A stretch of 64,000 nt of DNA from Filosporella fistucella (GCA_030077755.1 JAQJZZ010000018.1:2170001-2234000), one strand, 5' to 3'; counted from the first letter of the stretch, positions 47,642 through 59,658 are shown. Notes: generated from the letters alone by a model not told the origin. Program-made: numbers and translations.

Positions 47642-47962
47642 ATGTGCTGGTATACCCTCGTCAAATACGAGTGTGGCTGCAAGCACTACCAAGTCTACCC
47701 AGATGACCGTTGCAAACGCGGCCGCCGAAACGGTCATGACTGCACTCTCTACCCCGACGACGAAATCGAGCATGAAACATCCCCGTACGACTGTGAAGTT
47801 TGTGTGGAGGAGAAAGAGGAAGCTGAGAGGGAGAAGGAAGCGAAGGCAGAAAAGGAGTGGGAGGAGTTTCAGCAAAAATATCCGAAATGGGGCACCCGCT
47901 TGTGGCAGTCATGGAATGATCCTCTGGCTCCCGACTATCAGGGAAAGAAATTTAATCATTGA
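47642..47962 (+). CDS. Small Cys-rich protein, 106 residues
   Basis: The protein begins MCWYTLVKYECGCKHYQVYPDD, continues with Cys in DRCKRG and DCTLYPDD, and has a CEVC pair at about residues 58-61. A highly charged Glu/Lys helix follows (about 62-85), and the end is Trp-rich (WGTRLWQSWNDP). The Cys pattern suggests one or two zinc sites in the first 60 residues. It fits short fungal proteins beginning MCWY that are common in Leotiomycetes and related classes; none has a known function to my knowledge. The upstream in-frame start at 47588 was rejected because its residues look like leader. A longer relative of the 52-residue protein at 25645 is possible. Confidence 0.75.
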   Translation: MCWYTLVKYECGCKHYQVYPDDRCKRGRRNGHDCTLYPDDEIEHETSPYDCEVCVEEKEEAEREKEAKAEKEWEEFQQKYPKWGTRLWQSWNDPLAPDYQGKKFNH

Positions 47963-48275
47963 TGATGAATCGGGAATGAGCGGATCGCTTTGGACGTGGT
48001 GGTGGTTGAGGATGGGTCGATAAGGTGCTAGATTTCTGGGATGGAGATTGAGCATGGAGAGTATGCTGTGGCTTTGCCTCGGGTGCATGGGTTGAGATGA
48101 ACACTCACAAAATGAGATACGACACCAAAGTTGACAGGAAATAGACATGAGTTTGTCTAGATTTTGATGTTGAATGTGGTCATCACCATTGTTAGAGTTC
48201 CAAGTTCAACCAGCAATCGGTTGTCCCTTTTTCCTAGAACACGTTTAGTATTTGGAGATCGAGCATAAATGAAAC
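47963..48275. other. Stretch between convergent genes
   Basis: About 310 bp, nothing recognisable. Confidence 0.4.
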
Positions 48276-49404
48276 TCACTGCCATTCATGAAGTAACCCT
48301 TTCATCTCCTGTTGCATAACATTTCGATCAATCTCTTCCTTTGTGCATCCAATTTCTATCAGGTCCTCAATCTCCAAAGCCTTATCTCGCTCAGGGCCAA
48401 ACGGATCTGCTCCATACTCAAGACATAACCTTGCAGCGTCAAGACAAGACTTGTCTTCACTCCAGGTTTCAAATCTTTTACAAGCCAGAGCCAAACCATA
48501 AGATGCATTAGCACCAGCTTCTAATAGTGGTTTCAAGCATGAAAAGTGAGGTGGCGAGCTGTATGTTCCGATAGCTGCCATGAGATTTGGGTTTGATTTA
48601 TCCCCATTTGGGTCTGCACCTCTTTTGAGAAATTCTTCCGCTGCTATAAAATTGTCGTGGAGAATAGCTAGAGTTAATGGAGTGCCACGGTAAGCTTTGT
48701 CATTGAGGTCACAGATATTTCGAAGCCCATGAATATTGTCTGTGCCGTCAACGTCAAATTGGCATTTATCGATCAAGTGAGAGATCATTGAGCGAGTTTT
48801 TTCGGGATCTGTGCATCGAGTTACATGATGTAATGCAATGCAATGAGAGACATCAGCGCCTCGGGAAATTAGGTAGTCGAAGAGTTGAATATCTCCCAAA
48901 GCTGCGGCATTATTGAGAACTCCCAACGTGAGATCGTAATCTTCCCGTGTGAGTCGGCCACCTAAAGATGATCGTTTTGTAGGTTTGTTGATATCCGCAC
49001 CTTGGTCAAGTAACCAGTCAAGTATTTCTCGCGAGTGAACAAAATCTCTTCAGTTATGTCAGGTTTTGTGTCAAGTTGAGGAATGAGATGTACACTTACT
49101 CCAGAAGTTCATGCCCTGCTTGTTGGAAGTCAAAGCCGTGCTCGGCATAAAGCTTGAACATTTCTAGAGTACTAGAGTCATCGAGCGTCCACACCCTCAG
49201 CTTGCCATTTGGTGCCCGAAACTCGTTGACATCAGCTCCGTGTCCTAGGAGAAGACGAATCACATCGACGGAAATTTGAGGAGACTTGAATTCTTTGGTT
49301 GCATCACTGGAATCAAGAGGAGTTGTTTTGAATAATTGTTTGACGGTACTGGCATCGCCAGCTAGGCAAGCAACATGAAGAGCGTTTACTGCTTTGTCAG
49401 ACAT
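48276..49404 (-). CDS. Ankyrin-repeat protein
   Basis: Exons are 49404-49100 and 49047-48276 with a 52-bp intron, giving 358 residues. It starts MSDKAVNALHVACLAGDAST, the first ankyrin helix pair. Recognisable repeats include VIRLLLGHGADVNEF, EILDWLLDQGADIN, NNAAALGDIQLFDYLISRGADV, TPLTLAILHDNFIAAEEFLKRGADPNG and LKPLLEAGANASYG, then ARLCLEYGADPFG. About seven repeats cover most of the protein, with a short helical tail. No enzymatic domain is attached. Ankyrin proteins mediate protein contacts; here no partner is visible. The splice is fixed by frame: LLE joins DFVHSREILDWLL. Confidence 0.9.
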
Positions 49405-51724
49405 TATCTGTACTGGGAATCTTAGCCGAAATGAGGATAGTCGTGCCTGTATTGTGTCGAATATCGATAGATTAGGATAGAAAGATACCTTGCTTGTTTA
49501 TTGCTTGTAACCTTGCTTTTGCTGAATGTGAACGAATCGATTTCCGAATTAATAGAAGCTGGTTTAATTGCAAGTGGCGTTCCGTTGTGTTGAGAGAATG
49601 GTTTTCGGATTTAAGCGTGTGGAGTTGGAGCCTTCGGGCGACAGATGTGATTATCCTTCAAAGGGGAAAGAGATACTATTGAAATCCAGAATAGGCAGCG
49701 CCGATGTGAAGAATTCACAAACCCGAAGGTAAGCTCTGAGTGGTTATAATCAACCGTGGTATTGGTACTAAGCAGTCTATCAGCACAGCCACAATCAGAA
49801 AGGAAGGGCCACAACCCGACGTACATGAACAAGTTGGGTTGCGTTAAGCTGATGTTACTATTGCATGTCCGGTATTAAAGTTACAGTAGAAGCCGTCTGG
49901 TCGTAAGCACAACCATACACTGTGGGATGAAACATGGACATTGCATATGCACCTGAACTGATAATAGATATCCAACAAAATCAAAGGTGTTGGTGCCATT
50001 TCTAAGTTTGACCTTTTTCCAACAAAAGAAATACTCACAGGAGATTGGAAAGGTGTCTTTTGCGCTCGCTCAGAAGAAGATGAGAAGTAAAACTGTACGG
50101 AATACTCTTCTCTATAAACATCTCACAAAAGATTATATAGCCTCGCCCTCAGCTCTGAAATGTTGTTTCCAGCATCAAAGATTATATTATAGGGGCATTG
50201 GTCACAAACCATTTTGCTTCCCCAAACCTTGAGACTCTCTAGAGCTTAAGCATAACCTTATCGTATGATGCGTTTAAGCAGTCTCCTTCTTGCTTTTACT
50301 TAACACAGAATGTTTCTATCTCAAACGTCGAGGCAGCTGTCTCAATCCGGTTTGAATCAGAGGAGGAACGCAATACACATGACTGAGTCCTCCAGATGAT
50401 GGCACTGATGATCCATGGCCAAGCACTCCGCTGGTTGGCACCATATGCGAAATTACTCTAGCTGATGGTAAGTTTTGCAGTTTCAGTCTATTGTATAAAA
50501 TGAGAACCTTTGGGAATCTCAAGAGCCCTGTCATTGCTCCCATAATATTGACCACTGTCTAGGTACTCAAAGACGATCTGTGGGAACGAACAATGTGACA
50601 TCAAAGTTACTGATAAGAACCGAGAGTGGCCACCAACACTATCCCTTCCTTCTTCTCCTGATCAGAAAATTGATTTCATGAGAAGACTGTTTGAGAGCGT
50701 ACCGGAAACCTGAAATGTACCAATTAGACCCACAAAACAGCACACAAACACATGGAAGATCAGAACTACCAGACGAGGTATGCCTTGGTCTACTGGTCTT
50801 ACAGCCTTTTGGTATGAATTTGAAAATTAACCAATAAACTGGGCTTTGGAAGGTCTCATAGGATGCACTGCTATTTTTGTTGTGAGTGAAAAGACCCCGA
50901 ATTTAACAGTGCTGTTTATTGACCATAGCGTTACTTCTGGACACCTCAAGGATTTTGGGCAGCGCACCTTTGGGAAGGTGAAGCAACGATAAACTCTGGT
51001 GGATCTTTTGGGAGACGATGGATGACGCCTCAAGGTAATGTGCAGGTGTCGGCCAGGGATGATCCAAAATTTATCAAGATCGCTGTCGAGCCGTTGAAGC
51101 AGCCGACACCTCTTGGGAAGCAGCTCAATCGTGAAAACTGGAAGAGTATCCAAGACGTACGCGATCTTCCACAACATATTGGGAATGATTCTTTCGCCAA
51201 CGGGGCTGCTGTCGATACATTACATTTACCAAGGGTGTTGTTGGGCGGTATGAGAAGGCACATAAACTTCACGAAATGAATTTTCTTGTCCCAAGGTATA
51301 GGACCTTTACAACCTTTCCTACTAAGGCAAATTTGAAAAAGTCATAAGAATTTTATGGAGTATTATAGCTGGATTTCAGAACCTACTTACATTCTAAAAA
51401 GCTGCCAAGTTATTTCTTCGCGTCCGAAAATGTGGAGAAAGGGGGTGAAACTGATGATTGAGAAATGCCAAAAGTGGAGCAAAGACGAGACACAAATACC
51501 ATTTGGAGAGCTTGGCACGAAAAAATAAAAGAGTAGAGAGAAGACTTTGATCATTGATGACGATGCTCCTAAGAAACAAAGTTGTCTATCCAAAGCATTC
51601 AGCTCTCTCGATGCATAAGGTACGGCAATGCATCATCCCATCCCACACTTTTGCACCAAAACCATCCTGCTGTCGAATTCATCCAAGCATTACCAGACCC
51701 TACGATGCCTATCCAAACCAGTGG
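49405..51724. other. Long intergenic stretch (2.3 kb) with weak coding signal
   Basis: No gene is called. Plus frame 51022-51279 extends upstream as an open frame (HLWEGEATINSGG, then RRWMTPQGN, then DVRDLPQHIG) to a stop or acceptor-like TAG near 50929. This looks more protein-like than its surroundings but has no start codon and no known family. The minus frame at 50316-50555 is also unassigned. Confidence 0.4.
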
Positions 51725-52365
51725 TTACATAATAAACAAAAACCAAGTCCCAAGCTTCTCCAACAGCTCAGGCGGCAACACAAACCTAACCCCCACCTGT
51801 CCCCGAATCACCAAGTACGCCGAAGTACTCTTCCTAATCTTAGCCTTTAAATCCCTCGCCAATTCATCAATACAAGCCATCTGTAAGCTCTCATGCCACA
51901 GACAAAACGTATCGACCTTCCAATTGATATATATTTTCGGGGGTGTAGAAAAACTGAAGCCGGGGCCTTTCTGTGTGATACCGAAATCTAGCGTGTACCA
52001 TTTTAATCCTTCTTGTCTTGCTTCTCTGTCGGTGTGGAGGATGGAGGGAATATTTGATGTGGAGGAGTAGTAATGATAGTCGAGAAGGTGTGGTTCGACG
52101 AGGCGGTCTCGAACGGCGCGGGAAGAGCGGATACGGACGTCTACAGATCTGTATTGGAAACAGACGTATCTCCCTGTTGATAAAGGTGTTAGAGTTGTTG
52201 TATGTGTTTGATCGATAGGGAGTTGTAGCTCAGGTGCGAAAGTGGATAGTACGAGAGATCTGCTGGGTAGCTTGACTTACGAATCATTTGCCGTGTTTCA
52301 GTGGGAAGCTTTGAGAAAATTGGAAAAGTTTGGTCTGCAATGAGGTTCGCAATGGCACTAGACAT
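51725..52365 (-). CDS. 2EXR-domain protein, two exons
   Basis: Exons are 52365-52281 and 52173-51725 with a 107-bp intron, giving 177 residues. The 2EXR pattern is clear: FPIFSKLPTETRQMIRRYVC at residues 14-33, then VEPHLLDYHYYS, LHTDREARQEGLKWYTLDFG and KIYINWKVDTFCLW. The family is large in Pezizomycotina, is F-box-like at its start, and has no established function. The protein is short for the family (usually 250-350 residues), stopping soon after FVLPPELLEKLG. Start and stop are both clean. No longer plus-strand frame over this region (51554-52070) shows a family pattern, so those are taken as shadows. Confidence 0.78.
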
Positions 52366-52937
52366 TTTTGGTTCGATTGCAGTGCTTCAAAATTTGATGG
52401 AGTGTTTTTGTAATGTCGTGTGTTGACATTCAGAGAATCAAAGCTAACAATACTGGATGAAATAAAATATTGTTGCTTATAATGTAATCTGGAACAAGGA
52501 ACGCATGTTTACAGATAACATGGCATGATTAGGTATGATCGAGACGCAGTAAACTCAGTTTTGCATGTCCCAGCCTGAAAGTGGAAAGGGCGAGCGTTCG
52601 CAAACTGTAGCAGCAGACCACAAAGCATCGGTCTTGGTTCCTGCAGAAAATCCATCTTATTTTAACTCTAGAAGCTTCAAACTTTTGTGCCAAAATGGTA
52701 TCAAATTTCCCATGGAACTCGTTCTGAGGTGTACGAAGAAATTAAATCTGATAGTGGCCTATAATTCGATAATACTATTCTCCCAGCGACTAAAAGTTTC
52801 GGGATTTTGTCAATTGATCTTGTTTGAATATCCCAACTGAAACTCTAGATTTCCCAACTTGAATCCTATCACTTGCCCATTACATCAATTTCTCTTACCC
52901 CAACAGGAAATTTGTCCAGATCGGTGATTGACAATGT
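52366..52937. other. Spacer between the 2EXR gene and the 2EXR pseudogene
   Basis: About 570 bp. A plus frame at 52565-52840 starts MSQPESGKGER but has no family features. Confidence 0.4.
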
Positions 52938-53608
52938 TCATGCTAACCATCCCTCGCCCAGCTGCTGTGGCGCATTTAGTGGATAGCGGCTTTTCACATG
53001 CGAGTAGTCTTTAATCAGCATGATTTGCTTCGATACGGGTTGTGGCGGCTTATACCATGGAACAACAAATCTGATTAGATTCAAAGAGGGCATTGCGACG
53101 AGTTGCTCCAGCAAAAAGTGCCTAGGTCCAATTTGCATTGGGCCAAAAATCATGGAGGGGAATTTCTAATCTCTTCAGCTTTTTCTTCTTACAAATCTCA
53201 GCGAAGTTCGTTGCCATGGGCCTGGTGCACACTTCCCATCGTCGCACGCCTGACGGCATGATTGTGTCCAATTCCCAGTCAATGGAGACCCTAGGCGGTG
53301 TGCTGAATGTGCAATGTTGATTCGATACAGATTTTTCAAAACTTAGGTCATAGTGTTTTAGTACCTCGAAGCGGGTTTCTTGACTGATGTGCAAAAGTGT
53401 TGGTGGACGAGTGCTCGAATAGTATCTGATGAAAGATAGCACACGTGTGATGCCGAAACGTGTCTCACCACGGTGACGAGTGAGAATTTGAATATTGACC
53501 GAGCGAGGTTCGCGTAGATAATACCAGATCTTGAGCCGAACCTCGATGGGAAGTAGTGGGAAAGGGATGAAAAGTAGGTCGCAAGTTTCTTTGTGAGACA
53601 GTGGACAT
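52938..53608 (-). pseudogene. Frameshifted 2EXR-domain gene
   Basis: The N-terminal frame reads MSTVSQRNLRPTFHPF and then must shift by one base near 53557 to continue LLPIEVRLKIWYYLREP. That frame carries the rest of the domain (PPTLLHISQETRFEVLKHYDL, RVSIDWELDTI, EICKKKKLKRLEIPLHDF) down to about 53145. There a T run (TTTTT) marks a second shift into the frame GPRHFLLEQLVAMPSLNLIRFVVPW, which ends at 52938. With both shifts corrected the product would be a normal-looking 2EXR protein. Two small indels suggest a recently dead gene; sequencing errors in homopolymers are the alternative. It is a divergent, not identical, neighbour of the intact 2EXR gene. Confidence 0.7.
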
Positions 53609-53699
53609 GGTGAGGGAATCTTGTTGCTGAGTGATAGCGAGGGCTATGAGGACGTTGTATTTCGGGAATGCCAAGATTAGGAGGAACTTGGCTCATCAT

Positions 53700-55110
53700 T
53701 GACAAAAATCAGCCTTAGTGTGTGTTGAGAAGCGGATTTACACTAGGCAGCGAAGATGGATTCTTCAAGGTCCCTCAGCTTCGAGATCTTTCCATCTTCC
53801 CAAGTACTGAAATTCATATGGAGTGACCCTCAGAAATCCAAAGACAGCAGCATTTGAAACAAAGAGTAACGGAAACAAAATCTAAGGAACAAGATGAAGT
53901 AAACGTAGCTAGAAGGAGCTCAACGAGACTGCTCGATTCAAATCCTGTGTGCGACATTAGAATACTTGTAAATTATGAAAAAGCTGAGTGAGAGGTCGCA
54001 CAAGACCCAGTTGATAGCGTTATATTAAAAGAAATGAAAACCGTGAGATCGCGGTAATGCAATTTTTGAAAATGATCCTGGAGATAGTGTTGTGGATGCT
54101 GCTATGGTAGGAAGTGGGTTGAAGTTAGGATAGGACTGGTGGGGCAAACGACAAGCGGATCACGTGATCCTGTCAAATGGACGACCATTACGGGGTCTGT
54201 GAATAGCTTCACGCCTTGAACCCGCTTGAATGTAGTAGACGAGACTTCTAGTATTTCCATAGAACATATCAATTGTGTGTGCATTATCTGAGCACTTGAG
54301 GTTCCACTATTTCGTTCTTAGCTCATGAACGTCATCTATATGATCTACCGAGCTAATGCGCCTCATGTGGCTGGTGAGCAGGATTTCAGCTAAGAAACCA
54401 AGGAAGCCGAAACAACCCTCCATGACACCTTCATCAACACATCATTTCCTCATGCGGGACATGGAAATCGACAATGCCATTTTACGGACGGGATCTACTC
54501 CCAGGATGCGGTGAGCATCTCGATCGAGAATCCTTTCCTTCCTTGATCTTTAAGTTGAGTGAACACATGGGGCCCAAGAATGGCAAACACCAAACACTTC
54601 ACTCGAAGTCAGATGCACTCACAAGCTCAAAGAGGAACCAATATATTGCCTCAAAACTACTTTAATCAAGTGCTCCGAGAAAGATATCTCGATCCTTGGC
54701 ACAGTAGCGTAACTCTGCCTACTAAAGAAGTCGTGTCACCAATGAACTAGGCAATAGTGCTCTATTCTGACAGGAATGGCGCGATCCCTTACTGCAGCAT
54801 TACAACATCGCATTTTTTCTTCCACAATTATCAGCGGCTACTAACTTCCAAGGTGAGGCTAGAAACCTTGAGTTGAGCAGCTGATGAGTGAATTGAGTAG
54901 CTGTACGTGCTAGGTAAGCTCTCGTATCCAATCGAGCTTACGCCACAACTACATCATCGATACTATTTACCCCGCCATAGCTCCAAGCGGGGATGGATAT
55001 TCATATACTTAGGTATATGCTTGCCTCGTTTATTTTTTTGTTGTACGTTCATTCAATTGATACCCATACAACTGATCACATACCTAATCTGATACCCAGC
55101 TTCCTTAATC
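53700..55110. other. Intergenic stretch
   Basis: About 1.4 kb without a supportable gene. A 14-bp perfect palindrome, GGATCACGTGATCC at 54157-54170, is the one distinct site. The last 200 bp hold the promoter and leader of the repeat-protein gene. Confidence 0.5.
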
Positions 55111-58100
55111 ATGGATAAAATCAAGAATCTTCTGTGAGTATCTTCCGCATGAGCCTCATTGAGCAGTACTCATACCCTGTAGATCACCAGGAAAGGATAA
55201 AGACGACGAGATCTTGTACGGGTCCGGCAATACTGCAGGAAATACTACACACAAAGGAGGTCTCTCAGGCGAAGGCAGCCATTTTGACAATACTCGTGAT
55301 ACCTCAACAGGAGCGACCTCAAACACCTTAGGGCCCACGGGATCTCATCCTACAGGCACATCAGGCCTCGGAAATACTTCGATAACGAGCCAGAGTGGTC
55401 ATGGATTAGGACACGGTTCCCACCTTGGATCAACGAATCCTACATCAACCTCAACGCATGCAGGAGGGCTTTCAGGAGAAGGAAGTCATCTTGCGAGTGC
55501 TACGGGTGCCTCGAGTGGTTTCACAGGATTTCATAGCTCACAATCAGCGGGCACTTCTGGACTCGGAAATACCCAGACTAGTGGAATATCTTCAGGAACT
55601 ACGGCCGGACCGCACACATCTAATATTGCTAACAAAGTCGATCCAAGGATTGACTCTGATCGTGATGCCTCCAGAACATTGGGCACGGCTGGCAATACAC
55701 AACACAGTAGTGGAGCTGGCTCTTCAAACCTAACGCCCGGGCTTGACATCCCAGGAGCATGGATAGATGAAGATTCCAGCAGAGGTGTAGGACATACAGG
55801 TGCCGAAGGAACTAATCCATCATACCCGATTAATTCTGGAACCCAAAATACATCTATATCATCTGGCGGTCACTTGGGACGAGATGCAGCTGCTGTGGGT
55901 ACAGCAGGTGCTCTTGGCTCTGCAGCAAGCCGTCATGGACAAAACGATCCCGCCTTGGCCTCGAACACTGGATATCCGATCAACACCGGTTATACTGGGA
56001 TTCAAGACACTCCTGGCCAAGGTGCCTCGTCCACGTCAGGTTCAAACTACCCAGCACAATCTGGGCAGACTGTCGGAAACCAAGTGGTTCCATCCACAAC
56101 TGGCTCACATGCAAACTTCCCGTCTACAACGGGGCAGACTTCAACCCAAGGAGCTACTTCAGGCTCTGGACAGCACCTCGGAAGAGATGCCGCAGCTCTT
56201 GGAACAGCTGGTGTGGTTGGCGCAGGTATTCAACAACATCATAGGAATGAGCGGGGCGTTGGTTCATCTCCAGCATATACTGGCGTTGGACCTACATCAT
56301 CATATCACACAGGACCAACAGGTACCGGTGTCTCCCAAGGAGTAAGTGGTTGCGATATCTGAATTTTTACAAATAGCTAACAACAATTTAAGCCACACAA
56401 TACTGGCACCGCCAATCTTCTTGATCCATCTGTGAACCCTCGTGGCCCAGGTCTTGAAGATGCTCATCATCATTCACCAAAGCATGGAGGCGGCGCAGAA
56501 GAGGCTGACCACCATCACGCTGGCCGGAATACAGCCTTTGGTGCTGGAGCCGGCGCTGGAGCTCTCGGACTTGCTGCACAGTATGATTGGCAATGTTATC
56601 TTGGAAAGGCTTGGCTGACCATCTGTCTAGTGAGCACAACAAGCATCAGACTGACCGCAGTGCGGGAACAACTGGAACTTCAGGCGTTGGCGAAGCAGCA
56701 ATTGGCAGTACAACAACCTACTCTCGCCACCAACTACCTACTCATGGCCCAGGATCAGAGCTGTAAGTACTTGTGGAGTGGCATGAAAAGGAATTCGTAA
56801 ACTAACATAGTTGCAGCGATCGTGGTGCACATCAAACTTCGAGTGGCTTGGGAAGCACAACAGGAGCGTCAACTTCTGCGAACGACCCCACAAGCTTCAG
56901 CCATCACTATGGTAGAGATGCCGCAATTGGAACGAGTGGTGTAGGCGCAGCTGGCCTTGCCGATCAGTGAGTACGACCTCTGTAATCAGTCGTGCAAGCT
57001 AACAAATGAATAGACATCAAGGAGCTCATCAGGCATCCACTGGAACTGGTATCGGAAACACCTCTGGGACATCTACCACAACAGATCCCACTTCATCTGG
57101 TCACCATTATGGTAGAGATGCAGCAATCGGTGCGGGTGGCGTTGGAGCTGCAGGTCTTGCTGCGCAGTAAGTTGGTTCTGATTTGAGTTACCGGGTAACG
57201 GGTGCTAATTTTTAAAAGCGAGTACCAAAAGCACCAGAATGACAAGACAACCGGTATAGGATCCTCCACAACAACTACAACCACAAGTACATCATCTGGA
57301 TCTGCTCCAAACACTACTGGGCCCCATTCAAAGGATTGGATGAACAAGCTCGACCCAAGAGTTGTTGACAATCCTACTGATCATCAAAACCGACCAAATG
57401 CCCATGCTGCTACGATCGGTCCCTACGACTCGACTTCGTCCTCCACTCGCAATCCAGCTCAGACCGAAAGAGATACCACAACAGGATTCAAGGACCATCA
57501 CTACGGTAGAGACGCCGCTGTGGCTGGTGGGGTTGGAGCAGCCGGTGTAGGTGCTTATGAGGCAGGCAAACATCATGGTGACAAGAACGCACCCCTCAAT
57601 AATCCGGATCCTATTGGCAATCCTGGAGCAGCACCAATTACTAGAAATACACAACCTGGCAGAGATGCTACCGCTGGCTATTCCGCGACTGGGTCGCAGA
57701 ATGTTGCTCATAAGGCTGATCCAACAACAGATAGTGAACGCTTCAAAGAGCATCATTATGGCAGAGACGCTGCAGTTGGTGCTGGTGTAGGCGCTGGGGT
57801 TGGTGCCGCAGCTTATGAAACTGATAAGCATAGGCAGGAAAAAGATCTCAAACACGCCCAGAAGGAGGCGGAGAAGGAGCATAAGAAAGACGTGAAGCAT
57901 GCTGAGAAAGAAGCTGAGAAGGACCACAAGAAGGCAGTGAAGGAGCATGAAAAGGAGGCCAAGAAAGAAGCTAAACACGACGAGAAGGAGCACAAGAAGG
58001 GCGGGCTCTTCTCATTCCTACGTGCGTAATTCCTTCGACTTTGAGATACCTAGGCTAACAGGCGAATAGATCGCGACAAGAGCAAAAAGTATAGCGCTGA

Positions 58101-59367
58101 GGAAGAAGCTGAATTCGATCGTCAAGAACGGGAGCACAACGCTTCCCAGTCTCATGCTGGCCGTAACACTGCTCTTGGTGCTGCCGGCGTAGGAGCTGTC
58201 GGAGTTGGCGCTTATGAGGCTGATAAGCACCATTCTCAACCCGGTACTGATGGCACACGCCATCTCGGTACCACTCATGATTCCAACCTCACTAGAACTT
58301 CAGGACATGGTTCAGGTGCTACCACCGGCTCTACTCTTGAGCATGACAAACACAGCGGACATGGACCCACACCTCTCCCAGAGAAGCCGCTCGGCAAGGA
58401 TATTGGAGATCACTTGCATGGCGTAGATCGCAACCGTGGTGTCGTAGGTGATTCCGGGTTCCCAGGCTCATCTGGATTTGGTTCCGGAGATTCACACCCA
58501 GGATCTGCTGTCAGATCTGAGGCATCTACAGACCAACATGGCAATCCTGTCGTCTCTACTGGTGGACATCATCACGGAAGAGATGCTGCTCTCGGCGCAG
58601 GGGCTGGTCTGGGAGCTGCTGGTTTGGCGAGCGGACATCAAAAGCATGATTCCGGATATCAGGGTGGATTAGGTGACAAGACATCTCCTACTGCAGGTCA
58701 GTATGTTGGCACCCAACAGAGCTTTGGTTTGGGTAGCTCATCTACTGCCGGTCAATATGGAACACAACACCAAACTTCTGGTCTTGGCAGCTCCACTACT
58801 GCAGGACAATACCCTTCTCAACAGCAGACATCCGGTCTTAGCGGGTCAAACACCACTGGAAAATACGGAACTCAGCACCAGACTTCTGGTCTCGGCAGCC
58901 CAACTACCTCAGGCCAGTATGGAAGTAGCAATAACCCAACCTCAAACAACCAATACAGCAGCAACCCAACCGCTTCTGGCTTAACAGGTTCCCACGAGCA
59001 ATCCCACTTCTCCAACCCCTTGAGCTCAAGCCACAGTACCACAGATAACGAATACCGCAAACACGAAACCTCTACCTATCCCACATCTTCTACAACCAAT
59101 CCTACCTCCTCCTCATCAAACTACCCCTCGTCTACCGACCAACACTCCAATCTCACGACAGGTGAAAGCCATGGTCGTAACAGACTTCATAAAGATCCAC
59201 CTGCTAACCACCCGGCTGCTAAGGCTTATAGCGGTACTGAGCGAACCGGAGAGGGAGTGCCTTCCAGTAAGGCCGAGAGGGAGAGGATGATTTCGGAGGG
59301 TGGGGATGGAATTGATAAGGATAGCGGGGTTGCTAATGCGAGGAGGGGTATTGGTGAGGGGTATTAG
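55111..59367 (+). CDS. Large glycine-zipper (GRDAA) repeat protein, eight exons
   Basis: Exons are 55111-55133, 55183-56341, 56393-56580, 56631-56762, 56817-56966, 57014-57166, 57219-58021 and 58070-59367, giving 1301 residues; every intron is GT-AG and 47-54 bp, and frame closes exactly. The start is MDKIKNLLSPGKDKDDE. A Gly/Ser/Thr-rich region follows with a duplicated GGLSGEGSH to GTSGLGNT unit. Then come about nine copies of a module, (H)HYGRDAA followed by a Gly/Ala zipper such as GAGGVGAAGLAA and a KH-type polar end. A Lys/Glu/His coiled coil (repeated KEAEKEHKK) lies near residue 840-900. The C-terminus has TAGQYGTQHQTSG repeats and a closing GESHGRNRLHKDPPANHPAAKAYSG. There is no signal peptide. 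Such hydrophilic repeat proteins are often named LEA- or stress-type; that role and membrane or self-association by the zippers are inference. Confidence 0.88.
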
Positions 59368-59658
59368 ATTGTGTTTGGGAGAAGGATAGGGAGAGAAAAT
59401 GGTTATGAGTATATGAAATGACCGGGGAGTGTAGTAATGATATTCCTTTTCTGAAAGTTTTGTCATTTCCTATCTGAAGTGAACTTTATCATTGAGGAAG
59501 TCGCTCAACCTGCAGTTAGCCTCAGAGTCCACCACCTTGAATCAAACTCCTTTCCTAAAGCAAACACAATTCCTTCTCCCGTGCTTCTATAAACGCAACC
59601 TTTCCATCCCACCTCGCAGTTCGAACTCCTCCTTCCTATTCCAATTCAATTCCGACCA

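Noticed and set aside
51554..52070. Two overlapping plus-strand frames of 98 and 162 residues
   Set aside because: They lie opposite the spliced 2EXR gene, whose family pattern and splice sites are much stronger.
53930..53962. TpsiC-arm-like GATTCAAATCC, possible tRNA
   Set aside because: No matching acceptor, D or anticodon stems could be drawn upstream.
55800..56345. Plus-strand Gln/Leu-rich frame of 181 residues
   Set aside because: Shifted reading of the repeat gene's exon 2.
57328..57993. Minus-strand 221-residue Leu/Val-rich open frame
   Set aside because: Antisense to the Lys/Glu/His coiled coil of the repeat protein; the hydrophobic look is just the complement of Lys/Glu codons.
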